A stretch of 38,521 bases of DNA from Chthonomonas sp035294165. Lineage in GTDB: Bacteria > Armatimonadota > Chthonomonadetes > Chthonomonadales > Chthonomonadaceae. The DNA is taken from assembly GCF_035294165.1 (NCBI RefSeq), contig NZ_DATGLN010000219.1, positions 1 through 38,521 of the forward strand, read 5' to 3'. The notes below the pieces were generated by a model, which made no database searches, was not told where the DNA came from, and saw only the letters and a program-made list of their open reading frames with translations. Position numbers and translations under genes: made by a program. Of the stretch, positions 1 to 10,300 are shown in pieces; the stretch's first letter is position 1; each line of letters opens with the position of its first letter.

Positions 1-629
1 GGTTTCGAGAATCTGTTCGCGCGAGGCATCGGGCGAAAAATGGATGGGCGGGCCGAAACAGATGGCAAGGCGTGCCCGTCGTAGCTTTTTCGCTCCGGGA
101 GGCAGCATATCGAACGTCCCCACAACGCCAACCGGGACTACAGGGGCGCCGCTTTTTTGCACCAACAGCGCCAAACCCGGTTGCGCCGGCTGAAGGCTTC
201 CGTCCCGACTGCGACCGCCCTCCGGAAAAAAGCCTATCGCCTCGCCTTTTTCCAAAAGCTCTAAAACGAGATGAAACATACGCAGATCGGCTTTACCACG
301 TCGCACAGGAATGCCTTGCATTGTGCGAGTTACAAAACGAGTAATGGGATGATGCCAAAGATCGATCTTAGCCACCCCCCATATCCAGCGCCGCCGTGCG
401 ATAACAGCCCATCCGAGCGGGGGATCGAGATAGCTTAAATGGTTGGCCGCAAGAATCAGGGCGCCGGTCTTAGGGATATTTTCCAGACCGATCACCTGAA
501 GCCGTCCATAGAGACGGAAAAAGAGCCGAAATATCCATGCCAATGGATATCGGCAAAGACGATGATACCAACACGGAAGCCCTACTTCTTTCCAGGTCGC
601 CCCTTCTTTCACGCTTCTGACACCCCACA
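1..629 (-). CDS. plsC: 1-acyl-sn-glycerol-3-phosphate acyltransferase (PlsC), 3' end outside window
   Basis: Acyltransferase that adds the second acyl chain to lysophosphatidic acid to make phosphatidic acid at the inner membrane. About 209 residues are visible and the frame is open through base 1, so the C-terminus is missing. Motif I NHLSYLD (catalytic His64 and Asp69) and motif III FFPEGGRSRDG (about residues 134-144) are clear. The usual FPEGTR has Gly in place of Thr. A PVVPVGVVGT stretch matches motif IV. The ATG at 629 overlaps the 3' end of cmk by 21 bp. An in-frame GTG at 612 overlaps the cmk stop by 4 bp (GTGA) and is an equally good start, since neither has a strong ribosome binding site. 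cmk-plsC adjacency is common in bacteria and implies co-transcription. Confidence 0.9.
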
Positions 630-1322
630 TCGTCTTTGGTTACAGCGCTCTTGATGAAGTCTAAGTATCTGCTGGACTACTGCATCGAGGTCGAGACCAT
701 CGGTATTGAGGAGGATGGCATCGGGTGCCGGGCGCAGAGGCGAGTCGGCACGTTGGCTATCACGCGCATCGCGCTCTTCCTGCTCCTTCAATATCGTCTC
801 CTCGGAGACCTCCAAGCCTTGTGCTCTTAGCTCGGCCGCGCGTCGCCGAGCACGCTCTTGGGGCGAAGCCGTAAGGAATATCTTCAGCTCGGCCTCCGGC
901 ACAACCACCGTTCCTGTATCACGACCTTCGAGCACCACCCCGTTTTCTGCCGCTAACGCCATCTGGCGTTGCCGCTCCACAAGCGCTCTGCGCACCGCCG
1001 AGTGGGTGGAGATGATCGAGGTGGCTTGCGACACTTCTGGCGTACGAATGGCCTCGGTAACCTCCTCGGCGCTCTCTCCTTCCCCTATCCATACCCGTTG
1101 TATCCCGACAGGAGAGAGCGGCCCGAAGCGAATAGGCAGCGTGCGAGCCAATTGGGCTAACGTTTCGGCATCCGACAGAGCGATTTTACGTCTTAAAGCC
1201 GCCAAGGCCACAGCCCGATACATGGCTCCTGTGTCTATATAGGTGTAGCCGAGCGCCTGCGCTAATTTTCGTGCTACCGAGCTTTTACCGGCTCCTGCTG
1301 GGCCATCAATAGTAACTATCAA
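609..1322 (-). CDS. cmk: Cytidylate kinase
   Basis: Phosphorylates CMP and dCMP with ATP in cytoplasmic pyrimidine nucleotide salvage and synthesis. The 237-residue length is normal for the family. The N-terminus carries a P-loop (GPAGAGKSS, residues 7-15) followed by DTGAMYRAVAL, the family nucleotide-binding signature. EGRDTGTVVVP and the lid region RRRAAELRAQG are also present. The start codon is TTG at 1322, chosen because an AGGAGGTT Shine-Dalgarno lies 10 bases upstream and the protein begins exactly where the family does. It is divergent from aat across about 90 bp and overlaps plsC at its 3' end. Confidence 0.95.
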   Translation of the reverse strand: MIVTIDGPAGAGKSSVARKLAQALGYTYIDTGAMYRAVALAALRRKIALSDAETLAQLARTLPIRFGPLSPVGIQRVWIGEGESAEEVTEAIRTPEVSQATSIISTHSAVRRALVERQRQMALAAENGVVLEGRDTGTVVVPEAELKIFLTASPQERARRRAAELRAQGLEVSEETILKEQEERDARDSQRADSPLRPAPDAILLNTDGLDLDAVVQQILRLHQERCNQRRCGVSEA

Positions 1323-1332
1323 ACTTGCCTAG

Positions 1333-1340
1333 AACCTCCT
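1333..1340 (-). promoter_or_regulatory. Strong Shine-Dalgarno of cmk (decides a TTG start)
   Basis: On the minus strand the sequence reads AGGAGGTT, ten bases before the TTG codon at 1322. It is a near-perfect anti-16S match and no ATG or GTG is available in frame at a better distance. Confidence 0.8.
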
Positions 1341-1414
1341 TTTCCGCTAACACAGTCTACCACCAAAGTCAACAGGGTACCATAAAAAGAGCCGATCCCA
1401 TAAGGATAGTCTGT

Positions 1415-1996
1415 ATGATCCCTTTCACGCCAGAAACGGTGGTCTGGGCCTACAGCATGGGAATCTTTCCCATGTATGTTGAGGAGGCAAAAGAGATTTT
1501 GTGGTTTCGGCCCGAGATGCGTGCGATCATGCCTCTCGATGGTTTTCATGTCTCGCGCTCGTTGGCCAAAACGATCCGCAAAGGGCGCTTTGAAGTACGC
1601 ATTAACACGGCCTTTGAGGAGGTTATGCGCGGCTGTGCCGATAGGCCCGAAGGAACCTGGATAACCGAGGACTTCATTCGGGTCTACACCGAACTTCACC
1701 GACGTGGCTTGGCGCATAGCGTGGAGACATGGCGCGAGGGGCGTCTCGTAGGCGGCACCTACGGTGTTGCTTTAGGAGGGGCTTTCATGGCAGAGAGCAT
1801 GTTCCACCGAGAAACCGATGCCTCTAAAGTAGCCCTAGCCGCCCTTGTGCATCGCCTTAAAGAGCGTAACTTCGTGCTGCTGGACGTACAGTATCTAACG
1901 CCGCACCTACAGCGCTTGGGGGCCATCGAGATTCCAAACAAGGTCTATCTCGCAAAGCTACAAAAGGCTTTGAAATTACCCTGCCGATTCGTTTAA
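1415..1996 (+). CDS. aat: Leucyl/phenylalanyl-tRNA--protein transferase
   Basis: Transfers Leu or Phe from aminoacyl-tRNA to the N-terminal Arg or Lys of proteins, marking them for the N-end rule pathway (ClpS/ClpAP in the well-studied case). The 193-residue product has the family hallmarks WAYSMGIFPMY near the N-terminus, WFRPEMRAIMP, the GTWITEDF segment, and GGTYGVALGGAFMAESMFHR (catalytic core). DVQYLTPHLQRLGA follows toward the C-terminus. I chose the ATG at 1415, which has an AAGGA ribosome binding site eight bases upstream. The open frame extends to a TTG at 1325, but that would run into the cmk leader and add non-conserved residues. It is convergent with the LptD-like gene, 17 bp away. 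Confidence 0.93.
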   Translation: MIPFTPETVVWAYSMGIFPMYVEEAKEILWFRPEMRAIMPLDGFHVSRSLAKTIRKGRFEVRINTAFEEVMRGCADRPEGTWITEDFIRVYTELHRRGLAHSVETWREGRLVGGTYGVALGGAFMAESMFHRETDASKVALAALVHRLKERNFVLLDVQYLTPHLQRLGAIEIPNKVYLAKLQKALKLPCRFV

Positions 1997-2013
1997 GAAA
2001 GCCATCGCCCCTT

Positions 2014-4002
2014 TTACCAGTTCGTGCTGGTGAGGTCAACATAGATGCGTTTTGTGTAGGTGGAGTAGGTTAGCTGCAGCTCTCTGGCGCCGATACGCCG
2101 GCCAACGGTGAACTCAAAATCTTGATAATCCAAAAAGCTGCCGTGTTGGAGGGTTGCCGAAGCGATCAGACGCCAATGAGAGTCAATACGATAGACGGCG
2201 TCGGCCAAAAAGCTGGCGCTCGGGCTATCTAAAAAGGCCGTTCCGGCAAGCCCAAGCGCAAAATGTTTCGAGCGCCCCACCTGATACGTGATGCTAACTC
2301 GATGTTTGCCGTCTTCGTTGTAGGCCGGGTTTGGTGTGGAAAGAAAATCGTAGCTGAAGTTAATATCTCCACCGTTGGGAAGAGTGCGATCAAGCCCCAA
2401 CGAGATTTGAGAGGTGAGGCCGGTGAGATGGTTTGTTGTCCACATATGGCCTAGGGTGAAGGAGACGTTCAGGGTTGTCCGTCGGTCTAACAGCATCGGC
2501 ATTGCCGGGAAGGTTCGCCAGGTTATCTCTTCCGACGAAGCGTTGGTTAACGAGGCAAGGCTGCCGGAAGTGCGGAAGTAGTTTGAGGAGTAGCGTGTGC
2601 CAAACACATAGCGCCATCCCTTTGCAAATCCATAGGAGCTTGGATTGGTCTCAAGATAGAGGTCACCCTCCAATGAGGTCTCCGTAGGGGAAACCCATGT
2701 CTGTCCTCCATTAAAATCTACCCCCAAGCGCCCGAGTTTGCCGTGCGTGCTTAGGTCGAGACTACCGATCAGGCCGGTATGATGGGGAAAGTCTAAGGCG
2801 AAGGCGCCCTGGGTGCTATCCGAAAACTCCTGGGTATGAGTCCATTGAAACCCCCACCCCCCGCGCGTTAAATCGGTAAAGCCATAAGAGCCTTCGTAGC
2901 GCATTTCTCCTGTGCCGGAGTAGCTTTGCATAAGGTCAATAGACCAACCAGGGTCGGTGCTAAAGTAGCCTCTTCCTAACTGTTGGTCATGACGAAGGTA
3001 GAGAATACCCGAGCTACGCGGGGTGAGGTTGTAATAGAAGGGGAGTTCGAGTCCGAAGCCTCGTGAGCCAACGCTAATGAAGTGATCGGAGAAGAGCTGA
3101 TCGGAGTTGAGACTCATCTCGTAGTAAGGCAGGCTCAAGATTTGCAGATTGTCTTGAAAGAAACGAGGACGGGTGAACTGAAGCTTATCACCCGGGAAAT
3201 AGGCGATAGAGCGCGCCACCACCACGAGTTTCACCTGCATTTGCGGCATTGTAAAATAGGCCGGGGGCACAATGCCGTGCGGCTTCTGCATCTGCAGGTC
3301 TACCCCTGTGATCTCCACCTGTTGCACACTGCCGTTCCATTTCGCGATAGCATAGCCCATTCCCGTGCCTAAACTATAGTAAAGCCGAATGGCATGAATG
3401 ACATGCTTCCCTCGACGCAGGGTAATGTTATCCGCAGCCCGCACCACGGCGTTATCATCGCAATGAAACTGAATGCGGTCGGCTTTTATGTCGAAGTTGC
3501 GATACGAAAGCTCTGAGCCACCGTTAACGCTAAAGGCCTCGATGATGCGATCGGTGGCGCTATAGGCAACATACTTTCCGGTAAAGAGCACATAGTTGTT
3601 GCCCTCGACGGTCGCTTCCGGGTCGTTGGTAAACTCGATCTGAAGGGCATTTGAGGCGCCTACCCCAGCGCCTTCGGCGATCGCCGTAACTTGTGCCACC
3701 GTGGGGAAGGGAGCGCTAATAAGTCGCGTCTGCGCGATGCCGCCTACGGCCGTTACTCGCGTCTGTGTGAGCGTTCCAGCGGTGGTTTGAAAGAGGACGG
3801 TGGCGCCATTTAGGGGATTGCCGTTCTGATCACGAACATCGGCAATGATGAGTGTCTGCTGTTTTCCATCCGCCAAAATCACCTCACGCGTGGCGGAGAG
3901 GGTCACCATAGACCTCTGCGCCAACGCCAACTTGGCGAGACCGCAGAGGCCTATCATGATTAGAATGCAGGCTAAAAGAGTCTTTTGTCGAGCCGAGTGC
4001 AT
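2014..4002 (-). CDS. LptD/OstA-like outer-membrane barrel protein with N-terminal Big_1 (invasin-type Ig-like) domain
   Basis: The 662-residue product starts with a signal peptide (MHSARQKTLLACILIMIG... ending LALAQ). An Ig-like Big_1 domain follows (about residues 32-130: VTLSATREVILADGKQ, RDQNGNPLNGATVLF, VTAVGGIAQTRL). Next is an LptA/OstA-like beta segment (KADRIQFHCDDNAVVRAADNI) and then a long beta-barrel with alternating aromatic strands and a C-terminal Trp. The segment GFGLELPFYYNLTPRSSG resembles the LptD start-of-barrel motif. LptD inserts LPS at the outer membrane, but whether this protein does so is inference. The frame is open to an ATG at 4107, but that lies inside the upstream gene and across a hairpin. 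The ATG at 4002 gives a clean signal peptide but has a weak ribosome site. It is last of five co-oriented exported-protein genes. Confidence 0.7.
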   Translation of the reverse strand: MHSARQKTLLACILIMIGLCGLAKLALAQRSMVTLSATREVILADGKQQTLIIADVRDQNGNPLNGATVLFQTTAGTLTQTRVTAVGGIAQTRLISAPFPTVAQVTAIAEGAGVGASNALQIEFTNDPEATVEGNNYVLFTGKYVAYSATDRIIEAFSVNGGSELSYRNFDIKADRIQFHCDDNAVVRAADNITLRRGKHVIHAIRLYYSLGTGMGYAIAKWNGSVQQVEITGVDLQMQKPHGIVPPAYFTMPQMQVKLVVVARSIAYFPGDKLQFTRPRFFQDNLQILSLPYYEMSLNSDQLFSDHFISVGSRGFGLELPFYYNLTPRSSGILYLRHDQQLGRGYFSTDPGWSIDLMQSYSGTGEMRYEGSYGFTDLTRGGWGFQWTHTQEFSDSTQGAFALDFPHHTGLIGSLDLSTHGKLGRLGVDFNGGQTWVSPTETSLEGDLYLETNPSSYGFAKGWRYVFGTRYSSNYFRTSGSLASLTNASSEEITWRTFPAMPMLLDRRTTLNVSFTLGHMWTTNHLTGLTSQISLGLDRTLPNGGDINFSYDFLSTPNPAYNEDGKHRVSITYQVGRSKHFALGLAGTAFLDSPSASFLADAVYRIDSHWRLIASATLQHGSFLDYQDFEFTVGRRIGARELQLTYSTYTKRIYVDLTSTNW

Positions 4003-4020
4003 AGACAGATAAAACGTTAC

Positions 4021-4047
4021 GGCAAGAGGGTTTCGTCCCCTCTTGCC
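4021..4047 (-). terminator. Perfect 10-bp hairpin between two exported-protein genes
   Basis: GGCAAGAGGG pairs exactly with CCCTCTTGCC across a 7-base loop. On the minus strand it follows the stop at 4061 by about 13 bases. The tail is GTAACGTTTT rather than a proper U-tract, so it may be a weak terminator, an mRNA 3'-end stabiliser or a processing site. Confidence 0.5.
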
Positions 4048-4060
4048 ATCTCTAACGTGA

Positions 4061-7000
4061 TTAGCGTGTGATGACGCACACGCGCGTCTGATGGGTCTGA
4101 GTGCCATCAGGAGCTACCACCACCAGGTCCATTGTATAGACACCGGTTGAGACCACAGTGCCCGATTGCGTCTTCATATCCCACACCGCTTTGCCCTCCA
4201 GGCCATTGGCCGTGTTACGCGTGGCTACCGGTGTAAGGTTGCGAATGACCTGTCCATGAGAGTTACGTACCAGCACGTGGGTATCTCCACTACCAGCGAT
4301 GCTGTAATCCAGCTCTACCGGAGCCGTTGTACCGCTGGCGGCACGGGTAGGCGCGTTCACGACGAAGGAGAGGATGCGCACGCTGGGCGTGGGGTTCGCC
4401 GGGCTGGCCGTGATCTGCACCGTAGCACGACCGGTGGTGTCGGTATGCACAACATACCCCGATCGCGAGCGCATATCGAACTGCGTGCCGGTAGCCGGGT
4501 CGGTAAAAGTAAGCTTCCAGGTGCGTGGCACGTGGCTGCTGAAGTTAGGCCACTCGATGGTAACCGGCTCCGAGGGCTTTACCGAGTTAATAACCAGGGT
4601 CCATGTTTTCTGCACAGGACTTGGCGAACGCAGGTCCTCGCTATAGATCGCCCCATTCCACTCCGGATGGGTTATCTCCATCGTAAGCTGCTTGTTGATA
4701 TAGGGCGGTTTCGGATATTTAAAGAAATCGGCTCTATCGCTTGCCTGCGGCGCCACCCCGATGACGGTGGCGTTGTCAATGCCATCGGCAGCCGAGGCAG
4801 AGAGCTGAAGTTGCCAGTTATCGGTTGCGACCCGACTTTGGTTAGTCGCAATGGTGGTCGCCTTTGTGATGTTGCTGCCCGGCAGCGTCACCCCAGGATA
4901 GATGAACGAGAGGTTATTCTTCAGGACGTAGATCCAGTAGCCTTGGTAGGGCTGCATGGTGAAGCCGAGATTCTGCAGCATCACATAGTGCCACTGCGTG
5001 GGGTCGGGGTTAGATGTGTCGTAATAGAACGCAATAGGCAGAATGAGATGGTTCTGTGGAGAGGCTGCATCCTGCATAGAGAATGTACGTCCTGTGCTTG
5101 GATCGAATATCTGCACCTCTCCAAAGTTAACCGGATAGATGTAAGGATCGCCGATCTGGTTCCACCCTTGCGGATAGTTCACAGTAAACTGTTGATTTGT
5201 CAATAACGGCGGATAGGCCGCGGTATTGAGCTGAATCAACTGGTCGTTGGCGATGCGGTTTAGTATCCAGAAAGCCTTACCCAGCGAGAACTGTGAGATG
5301 GAGTTGTAGATGAGGTTAACCGGGTCCCACTGAGCGAGATCGGGTGCCACCTGTTGCGACGGAAGCGTTGGGAACAGTACCTGGGACGGCGGTGTCGGCC
5401 CCGTCTGCAGAGGAATGCTAAGCATCACATAGTGATTTTGTGTTGTAACATTGCCGCGCAGGGTAAAACTCGCCGGAGCGGGAACATCTATCGTGCGGCG
5501 AGCTATCACGCCGTTTCCGAAATTCCCCGGCTGGGCCGAAACCAAGATATCCATAGGGCCGGTGCTTGCCCCTGTAGGCGTTACAATCCACTGTACCGGT
5601 AGCTCTTGCCCCGAGGCCAATGATGGGAGGGTAACGGTGGCGCTGTTGTTAGGGTTATTGGCATTATTTTGGAAGCCATTTGTAGGCGGTGGCACCAACT
5701 GCAATCCCTTCGGAAGGCTGATGGTCACCGTAACAGGGCTTAGGGCTAACGCATTGGGGTTGATCAGATCGGTTGTGTTATCTACATAGGCGCTGATTTG
5801 AAACTGGTTGCTGGTGCCCGTAGCCCCCGGAGGCGCAAATACCGACTGATTGGCCGACGTTGACACCTGCAAGGCTTGCGGGGCACTTATCGCCAGAGAG
5901 AGAGGTTGGCCGAACGTGAAGTTACAACTGTTATCGCCCAAGTAGGTTACGATGGTCTTTGAGGTTGTGGGTTGAACCTGAAAATTATCCCAGTAGAGCC
6001 CAAGGCCCATACTCTCCGAGTTAGGCTGATCGATGGATTGTGTTGGGTCGAGCAAGGTTATCCCAAGCAAGGGAATAGGAGTGGCGCTATCATAAAGCCA
6101 GAACTCGTCGTAGATTCGGGGGTTTGGCGCCGTTCCGCCTAAATTGCCCTCCATTGGCAACAGATTGCCGATGATCATCCGCGATGGCGGCAAAGAAGTT
6201 GCAAACGTTGGGTCTTGGTTGTAGGGAGAGTTAGCCAGGGTTCCTTTGATCGTTCGATAGACAAGAGCATTCGTAATACGCGTGAAAGTATTTCTGGCCA
6301 TGGAGTAGAAATAGCTGGGTATCTGTGCCCCATAAAGCGCCGTCTCGTGATGAATGGCATAGTTGTCGGGATAGAGGTAGAGAGGCGTCCCGAAGTTTAG
6401 GAATGAGGACTGGGGATTGCCCGAAAGCTCCTCCAAGAGGCCGATACTTACCGTATGCGCCTTCGTATCCACGTTTTTCACCGTGATCTGCAGACGGCAC
6501 TGCGTATGCACAAAGGAGGCTACCAAGTCTACCTCAATTGCTGGTGGCAGGACAGTTGTAGTACCACCCCCACCACCAGTACCACCTCCGGTGCCGCCGC
6601 CACCAGTGCCACCGCCACCGGTGCCGCCTCCGCCGTTACCACCACCGTTTGTGAGTACCGGTTGCGACAGCCATTTGGCCTCAATGTGATTGCCTACCTG
6701 TTGGGGTGCCTCTATCCATTGTCCCAACTTCTGATCACCGAAAATAGCGTCATAGCCAAAAGGAGTCAGTTGGGAGAAGCCACCATCAATTCTCACGAAA
6801 ATATGGGTTCCAAGATAAGCGGTAACCTGCTGTCCGGTTGTTGGGTCAATGACATTCACAGCATTTAATGGAAAATATGGGGCGATGGTATCGCTTGGAT
6901 CGAATACAGGGTCGTTACTCGAGGCCGTATAGAGACCCAAAGCCCCACCCTGATTCTGCCCTATACCGATCGTCAGGGCCATTCCATTAGACACGAAGGT

Positions 7001-7168
7001 ATAGAGCAAGTCATTCACGTTCGTGCCGGTAAAAAACCCATAACCTGGTGGGTAGGGATCACCGAATCCCTGCGCATGTGCTTTTTGTGTCGCTCCCAAA
7101 CCGATAACGACCGCAAACAGAACGCCTGCGGAAGCGAGGCACCTGAAAAAGGATGTTTTTCTTTGCAT
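4061..7168 (-). CDS. Large secreted protein with Gly-rich hinge and shared C-terminal module
   Basis: The 1035-residue product has a signal peptide (about residues 1-33, MQRKTSFFRCLASAGVL... AHAQ). A ~170-residue N-terminal region of unknown function follows. A GGGGT-repeat hinge lies near residues 175-205. The middle is a beta-rich region of about 360 residues. The last ~470 residues form a module shared with two other genes here. Landmarks of that module are GWNQIGDP, GYWIYVL, NWQLQLSASA, VTIEWPN, FDMRSRSGY, VWDMKTQSG, STGVYTMDL and a terminal ITR. The final ~90 residues look like a FlgD-Ig fold. No catalytic motif is seen. The ATG at 7168 has a GGGAGG site 11 bases upstream. Export and surface location are inferred; function is unknown. 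Confidence 0.75.
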   Translation of the reverse strand: MQRKTSFFRCLASAGVLFAVVIGLGATQKAHAQGFGDPYPPGYGFFTGTNVNDLLYTFVSNGMALTIGIGQNQGGALGLYTASSNDPVFDPSDTIAPYFPLNAVNVIDPTTGQQVTAYLGTHIFVRIDGGFSQLTPFGYDAIFGDQKLGQWIEAPQQVGNHIEAKWLSQPVLTNGGGNGGGGTGGGGTGGGGTGGGTGGGGGTTTVLPPAIEVDLVASFVHTQCRLQITVKNVDTKAHTVSIGLLEELSGNPQSSFLNFGTPLYLYPDNYAIHHETALYGAQIPSYFYSMARNTFTRITNALVYRTIKGTLANSPYNQDPTFATSLPPSRMIIGNLLPMEGNLGGTAPNPRIYDEFWLYDSATPIPLLGITLLDPTQSIDQPNSESMGLGLYWDNFQVQPTTSKTIVTYLGDNSCNFTFGQPLSLAISAPQALQVSTSANQSVFAPPGATGTSNQFQISAYVDNTTDLINPNALALSPVTVTISLPKGLQLVPPPTNGFQNNANNPNNSATVTLPSLASGQELPVQWIVTPTGASTGPMDILVSAQPGNFGNGVIARRTIDVPAPASFTLRGNVTTQNHYVMLSIPLQTGPTPPSQVLFPTLPSQQVAPDLAQWDPVNLIYNSISQFSLGKAFWILNRIANDQLIQLNTAAYPPLLTNQQFTVNYPQGWNQIGDPYIYPVNFGEVQIFDPSTGRTFSMQDAASPQNHLILPIAFYYDTSNPDPTQWHYVMLQNLGFTMQPYQGYWIYVLKNNLSFIYPGVTLPGSNITKATTIATNQSRVATDNWQLQLSASAADGIDNATVIGVAPQASDRADFFKYPKPPYINKQLTMEITHPEWNGAIYSEDLRSPSPVQKTWTLVINSVKPSEPVTIEWPNFSSHVPRTWKLTFTDPATGTQFDMRSRSGYVVHTDTTGRATVQITASPANPTPSVRILSFVVNAPTRAASGTTAPVELDYSIAGSGDTHVLVRNSHGQVIRNLTPVATRNTANGLEGKAVWDMKTQSGTVVSTGVYTMDLVVVAPDGTQTHQTRVCVITR
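6561..6650 (-). repeat. GGGGT-coding 15-bp repeat (hinge)
   Basis: Imperfect tandem units of about 15 bp encode GGGGT pentapeptides (three full copies plus partial ones) in the 1035-residue secreted protein. Third positions vary between copies. The tract separates the N-terminal region from the beta-rich body. Confidence 0.85.
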
Positions 7169-7295
7169 CCAGAATTAACCTCCCTGAACCCCTTAATTTT
7201 GCCGAGCGGTGGGGGAACGATGCCGCCCAGCAGGTAGGACAGTTCTTTTTTTTATTTTTATCGCTCAGCGAGGGGGCTTGAAAATTTTTCTTTGG

Positions 7296-7321
7296 CTGTC
7301 TCTCTCCTTTGAGAGAGACAG
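7296..7321 (-). terminator. Perfect 11-bp hairpin after the subtilase gene
   Basis: CTGTCTCTCTC pairs with GAGAGAGACAG around a 4-base loop, ten bases past the subtilase stop on the minus strand. The tail is CCAAAGAAAAATTTTC, with no immediate U-run. The rest of 7169-7295 is the leader of the downstream gene, with an A-rich tract (complement of cttttttttattttta, about 7242-7257) of unknown role. Confidence 0.55.
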
Positions 7322-7330
7322 TCTTAATTT

Positions 7331-10300
7331 CTAGCGTGCGATGGTCAGCGGTATGGTCTGTCGGGTGACATCACCGGTAGATGTTACCGCCCGCAGTTGG
7401 ATGATGTACACGCCGGTAGGTACCGGATTACCGGCTAAATCGCGCCCATTCCAGAAGGCGTGGTTCGCTCCGGCCGTCACCGCCCTAGAAGGTTGAGCCA
7501 TACCCACAACACGGCCATTCGAGGCCAGCACTTCGATGTCCACACTGGCATCACGGGAGATATTATAGCGGATATCGAAGCCCGCCGGCCCTGCAGCGCG
7601 GTTGGAGTTCACCGGGTCTACAAACAGATCCGAGATCAGTGGACGTCCGCCCGTGACGGAAGTTGAGGCCGTTATCTGAAACTGCCGGCTCGTCTCCTGG
7701 GCGGTCGGTAGGAATTGATAGGCGCTTCGCGTGCGCATATCTATCTGTTGCCCGGTTGTTTGGTCGGTTAGCACCAGCTTGATATTGTGGGGCACCTGTG
7801 CGATGTTGGGCCAAGAGACCGTAACGAGCGTGCCTTTATTGGCAAACTGCACGAGCACCTGCCACGTCTGCGTAGTGGCAGGAGCGTGTAGTGACATGGC
7901 ATAGGGCTCTTTCTGGGTGCCACGTCCCTGTTCCAGGATGCTCAGCGATATCTCGTTTGTTAACTGTGGCGGCTTTGGCGCACGTGTGAAGCTTGGATCG
8001 GTCTGTTGAGCAGATACTCCGATATAGTTATGCCCATCTACCGCGCTGCCGGAGGCCGCAACTAGCTGTAGGCGCCAGTTGTTCGGCCCACCGGACGAGG
8101 GCACACTAGTATTTGCCGCTCTACCTAGTGTATCGGAGGTGCTCCCCGTGGGCGGAACGACCATCGTAAGCACATAGCTTGTGCTTAAACTATTTGGGTT
8201 TGCCGGTATCACATATATCCAGCTTCCCTCCCACGGCCTCAAAAGCCCTTGCGGCAGCGTATCGAACTGGTAGCTCCCACCCACGTAGCGGTAGATAAAC
8301 GGCAGAATGAGGTTAGCCTTTGCAGCATCCTCAGCCGAATAGAGCGTCCCTCCGGGTGTTTCAAAAGAGCAGATGTTAAAGCTCACCGCGAAGGGGAAGG
8401 GATCGCCCACAAGGTTCCATCCTTCATGGAGCGGAATATTCACAAACTGACTTGTGATATAGTTTCCATAAGTTCGATAGATATCGGAGGCTGTGGTCTT
8501 CAAGAAGAAACCTAGGCCCAGTGGCGGGTTGGTTTCTGGAGTGGATGAAGCCGGCAGACCGCTCGAAGTAAAGGAGGCAGAGGCACCCACCGTGCCCGGA
8601 GTCGGTGTATAAACGCCCTGCGCGGTCGCCTGCCCGGCACTATTGAGAGAGGGCTGTATTCCCCAGCTGTAGAGCACTGCGGTAGGATCGCTTAGAATCT
8701 GGCGGATGTCGTTACGGAACGAGCCGGTTGGCGAATCGGTAGCGCTTTCGTAGATTGGGATCGAGATCAACGATAGGCCCGCAGGAAATCGGTGTGGCTG
8801 CAGATTGAAGGTCACCGTCTGCTGAGGTGTCGGGATATTCGGATTGGCCGGCGTACCGGTGATCTGAACGGTTACCTGCGAGGAGGCCAGCACCGTGTTG
8901 AAAGCGTAGCGGAAGGAGATCGAATACACGGGATAGGAGCTTGTGGTATCGCCGGTCACCGAAAAGTTGGAAACCCCTGCCGCAGGAGTTCCGTTGGTCA
9001 CCAACGGTGTCGTCGTGCCATCCGGGTTTAGAATGGCAATATTGATATTGGAGAGCGGTATGTTGCGTACGCCAAATGTAAAGGTCGGTTTTAAGGTTTC
9101 AACCGGAGGCGGTGGATTGCCGGAGGGATCGGTGGAAAGGCCGGTAGCGTTATCAATTCCTATGGGGCTGTCTACTTCTACGTGCCCGATCACGCGCAAG
9201 AGCGCTTGGTAGGCATCTACCTCCCCATAACCATATTTGGGATCGGGCACCTGCTGCTGGCCGGTAATAATATGATTTGCCGACTGTTCGATGGCCTGAA
9301 TCGCCGCGGTAGGTGTTACCCCCGGCACCGAACGTAGGAGAGCAATGACGCCACTAACCACTGGTGCAGCAAACGAGGTTCCCTGTTCAAAAGCATAGCT
9401 TCCATTGACAGCCACCAAGAAACCGTTCGGGTCGTTATCTGAGGTCTGTTCGCCGCCAGGAGCTGAGATATCCACCTTTCCAAAACTCGAATAGTAGGTG
9501 AGTTGTGAGTTTCTGTTGAGAGCAGAGACCGTAAGAAGGTTGGGAAAAGTAAACCCGGCCGGTGTGGTCTGATGGTTATCCGAACTATCGTTGCCTGCTG
9601 CGGCAACGACGATGATCCCTGCGTCGCTCAGTGCCTTTGTTGCCTGATAATAGGGATCGCTTGTATCCGTTGGGTCGCCCGGTCCGCCCAAGCTCTCATT
9701 CACCACCACAATGTTATCTTGCTGAGCAACATTTAGAACATACTGGGAGGCATTGACAAGCGCTGTCTCGGTGAAACCGTTCGCATCACCAGCCTTGATC
9801 CCTAGGCATTTGGTGCTCCCCCAGCCACATATCGAGGCCATACCGATATTGTTATTGGTTATTGCCACCATGATGCTGCTGGTGCTCACGCCATGTTGAT
9901 TTTCCGGGTCAGTACCGCCGGGCGCATTATTGGTAGAGCCATCCACAGCGTTATATCCGGGCATAATATACTGCCCAGTTAAATCCGGATGTGTATTATC
10001 AAAGCCGGTATCTATATCTGCGACGTTCGCCGTTCCCTTTTCAATAGCCCATGCTGCAGGCATGTTAATTTGAGGTAGGGGCCATTGATCACCATTCGTA
10101 TAGTGAGGATCGTTGGGTGTTGCCGTTGGAGGCGCGCCCATCAGATGAAAAATTCGATTAGGACCAACCCACCTCACACGGGGGTCGCCCTTCAAAGCGG
10201 CCACGGCGTTCAGAGTCCCCGCATCCGTGGCGTTAGCTGCCGGCAAAATAAGTTCATAACAATCTTTCAGTAGGAGCGGGATCACCTGTTGCGCGTTCAC

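Noticed and set aside
1325..1414. TTG start of aat at 1325
   Set aside because: It adds 30 residues not seen in the family and overlaps the cmk ribosome site. The ATG at 1415 has its own AAGGA.
4003..4107. Longer start for the LptD-like gene at 4107
   Set aside because: It overlaps the upstream gene, reads through the 4021-4047 hairpin and puts 35 non-hydrophobic residues before the signal peptide.
4166..5206. 346-codon plus-strand open frame opposite the 1035-residue gene
   Set aside because: It is antisense to a gene with a signal peptide and conserved module. Composition (Arg/His/Gly-rich) is that of a shadow frame.
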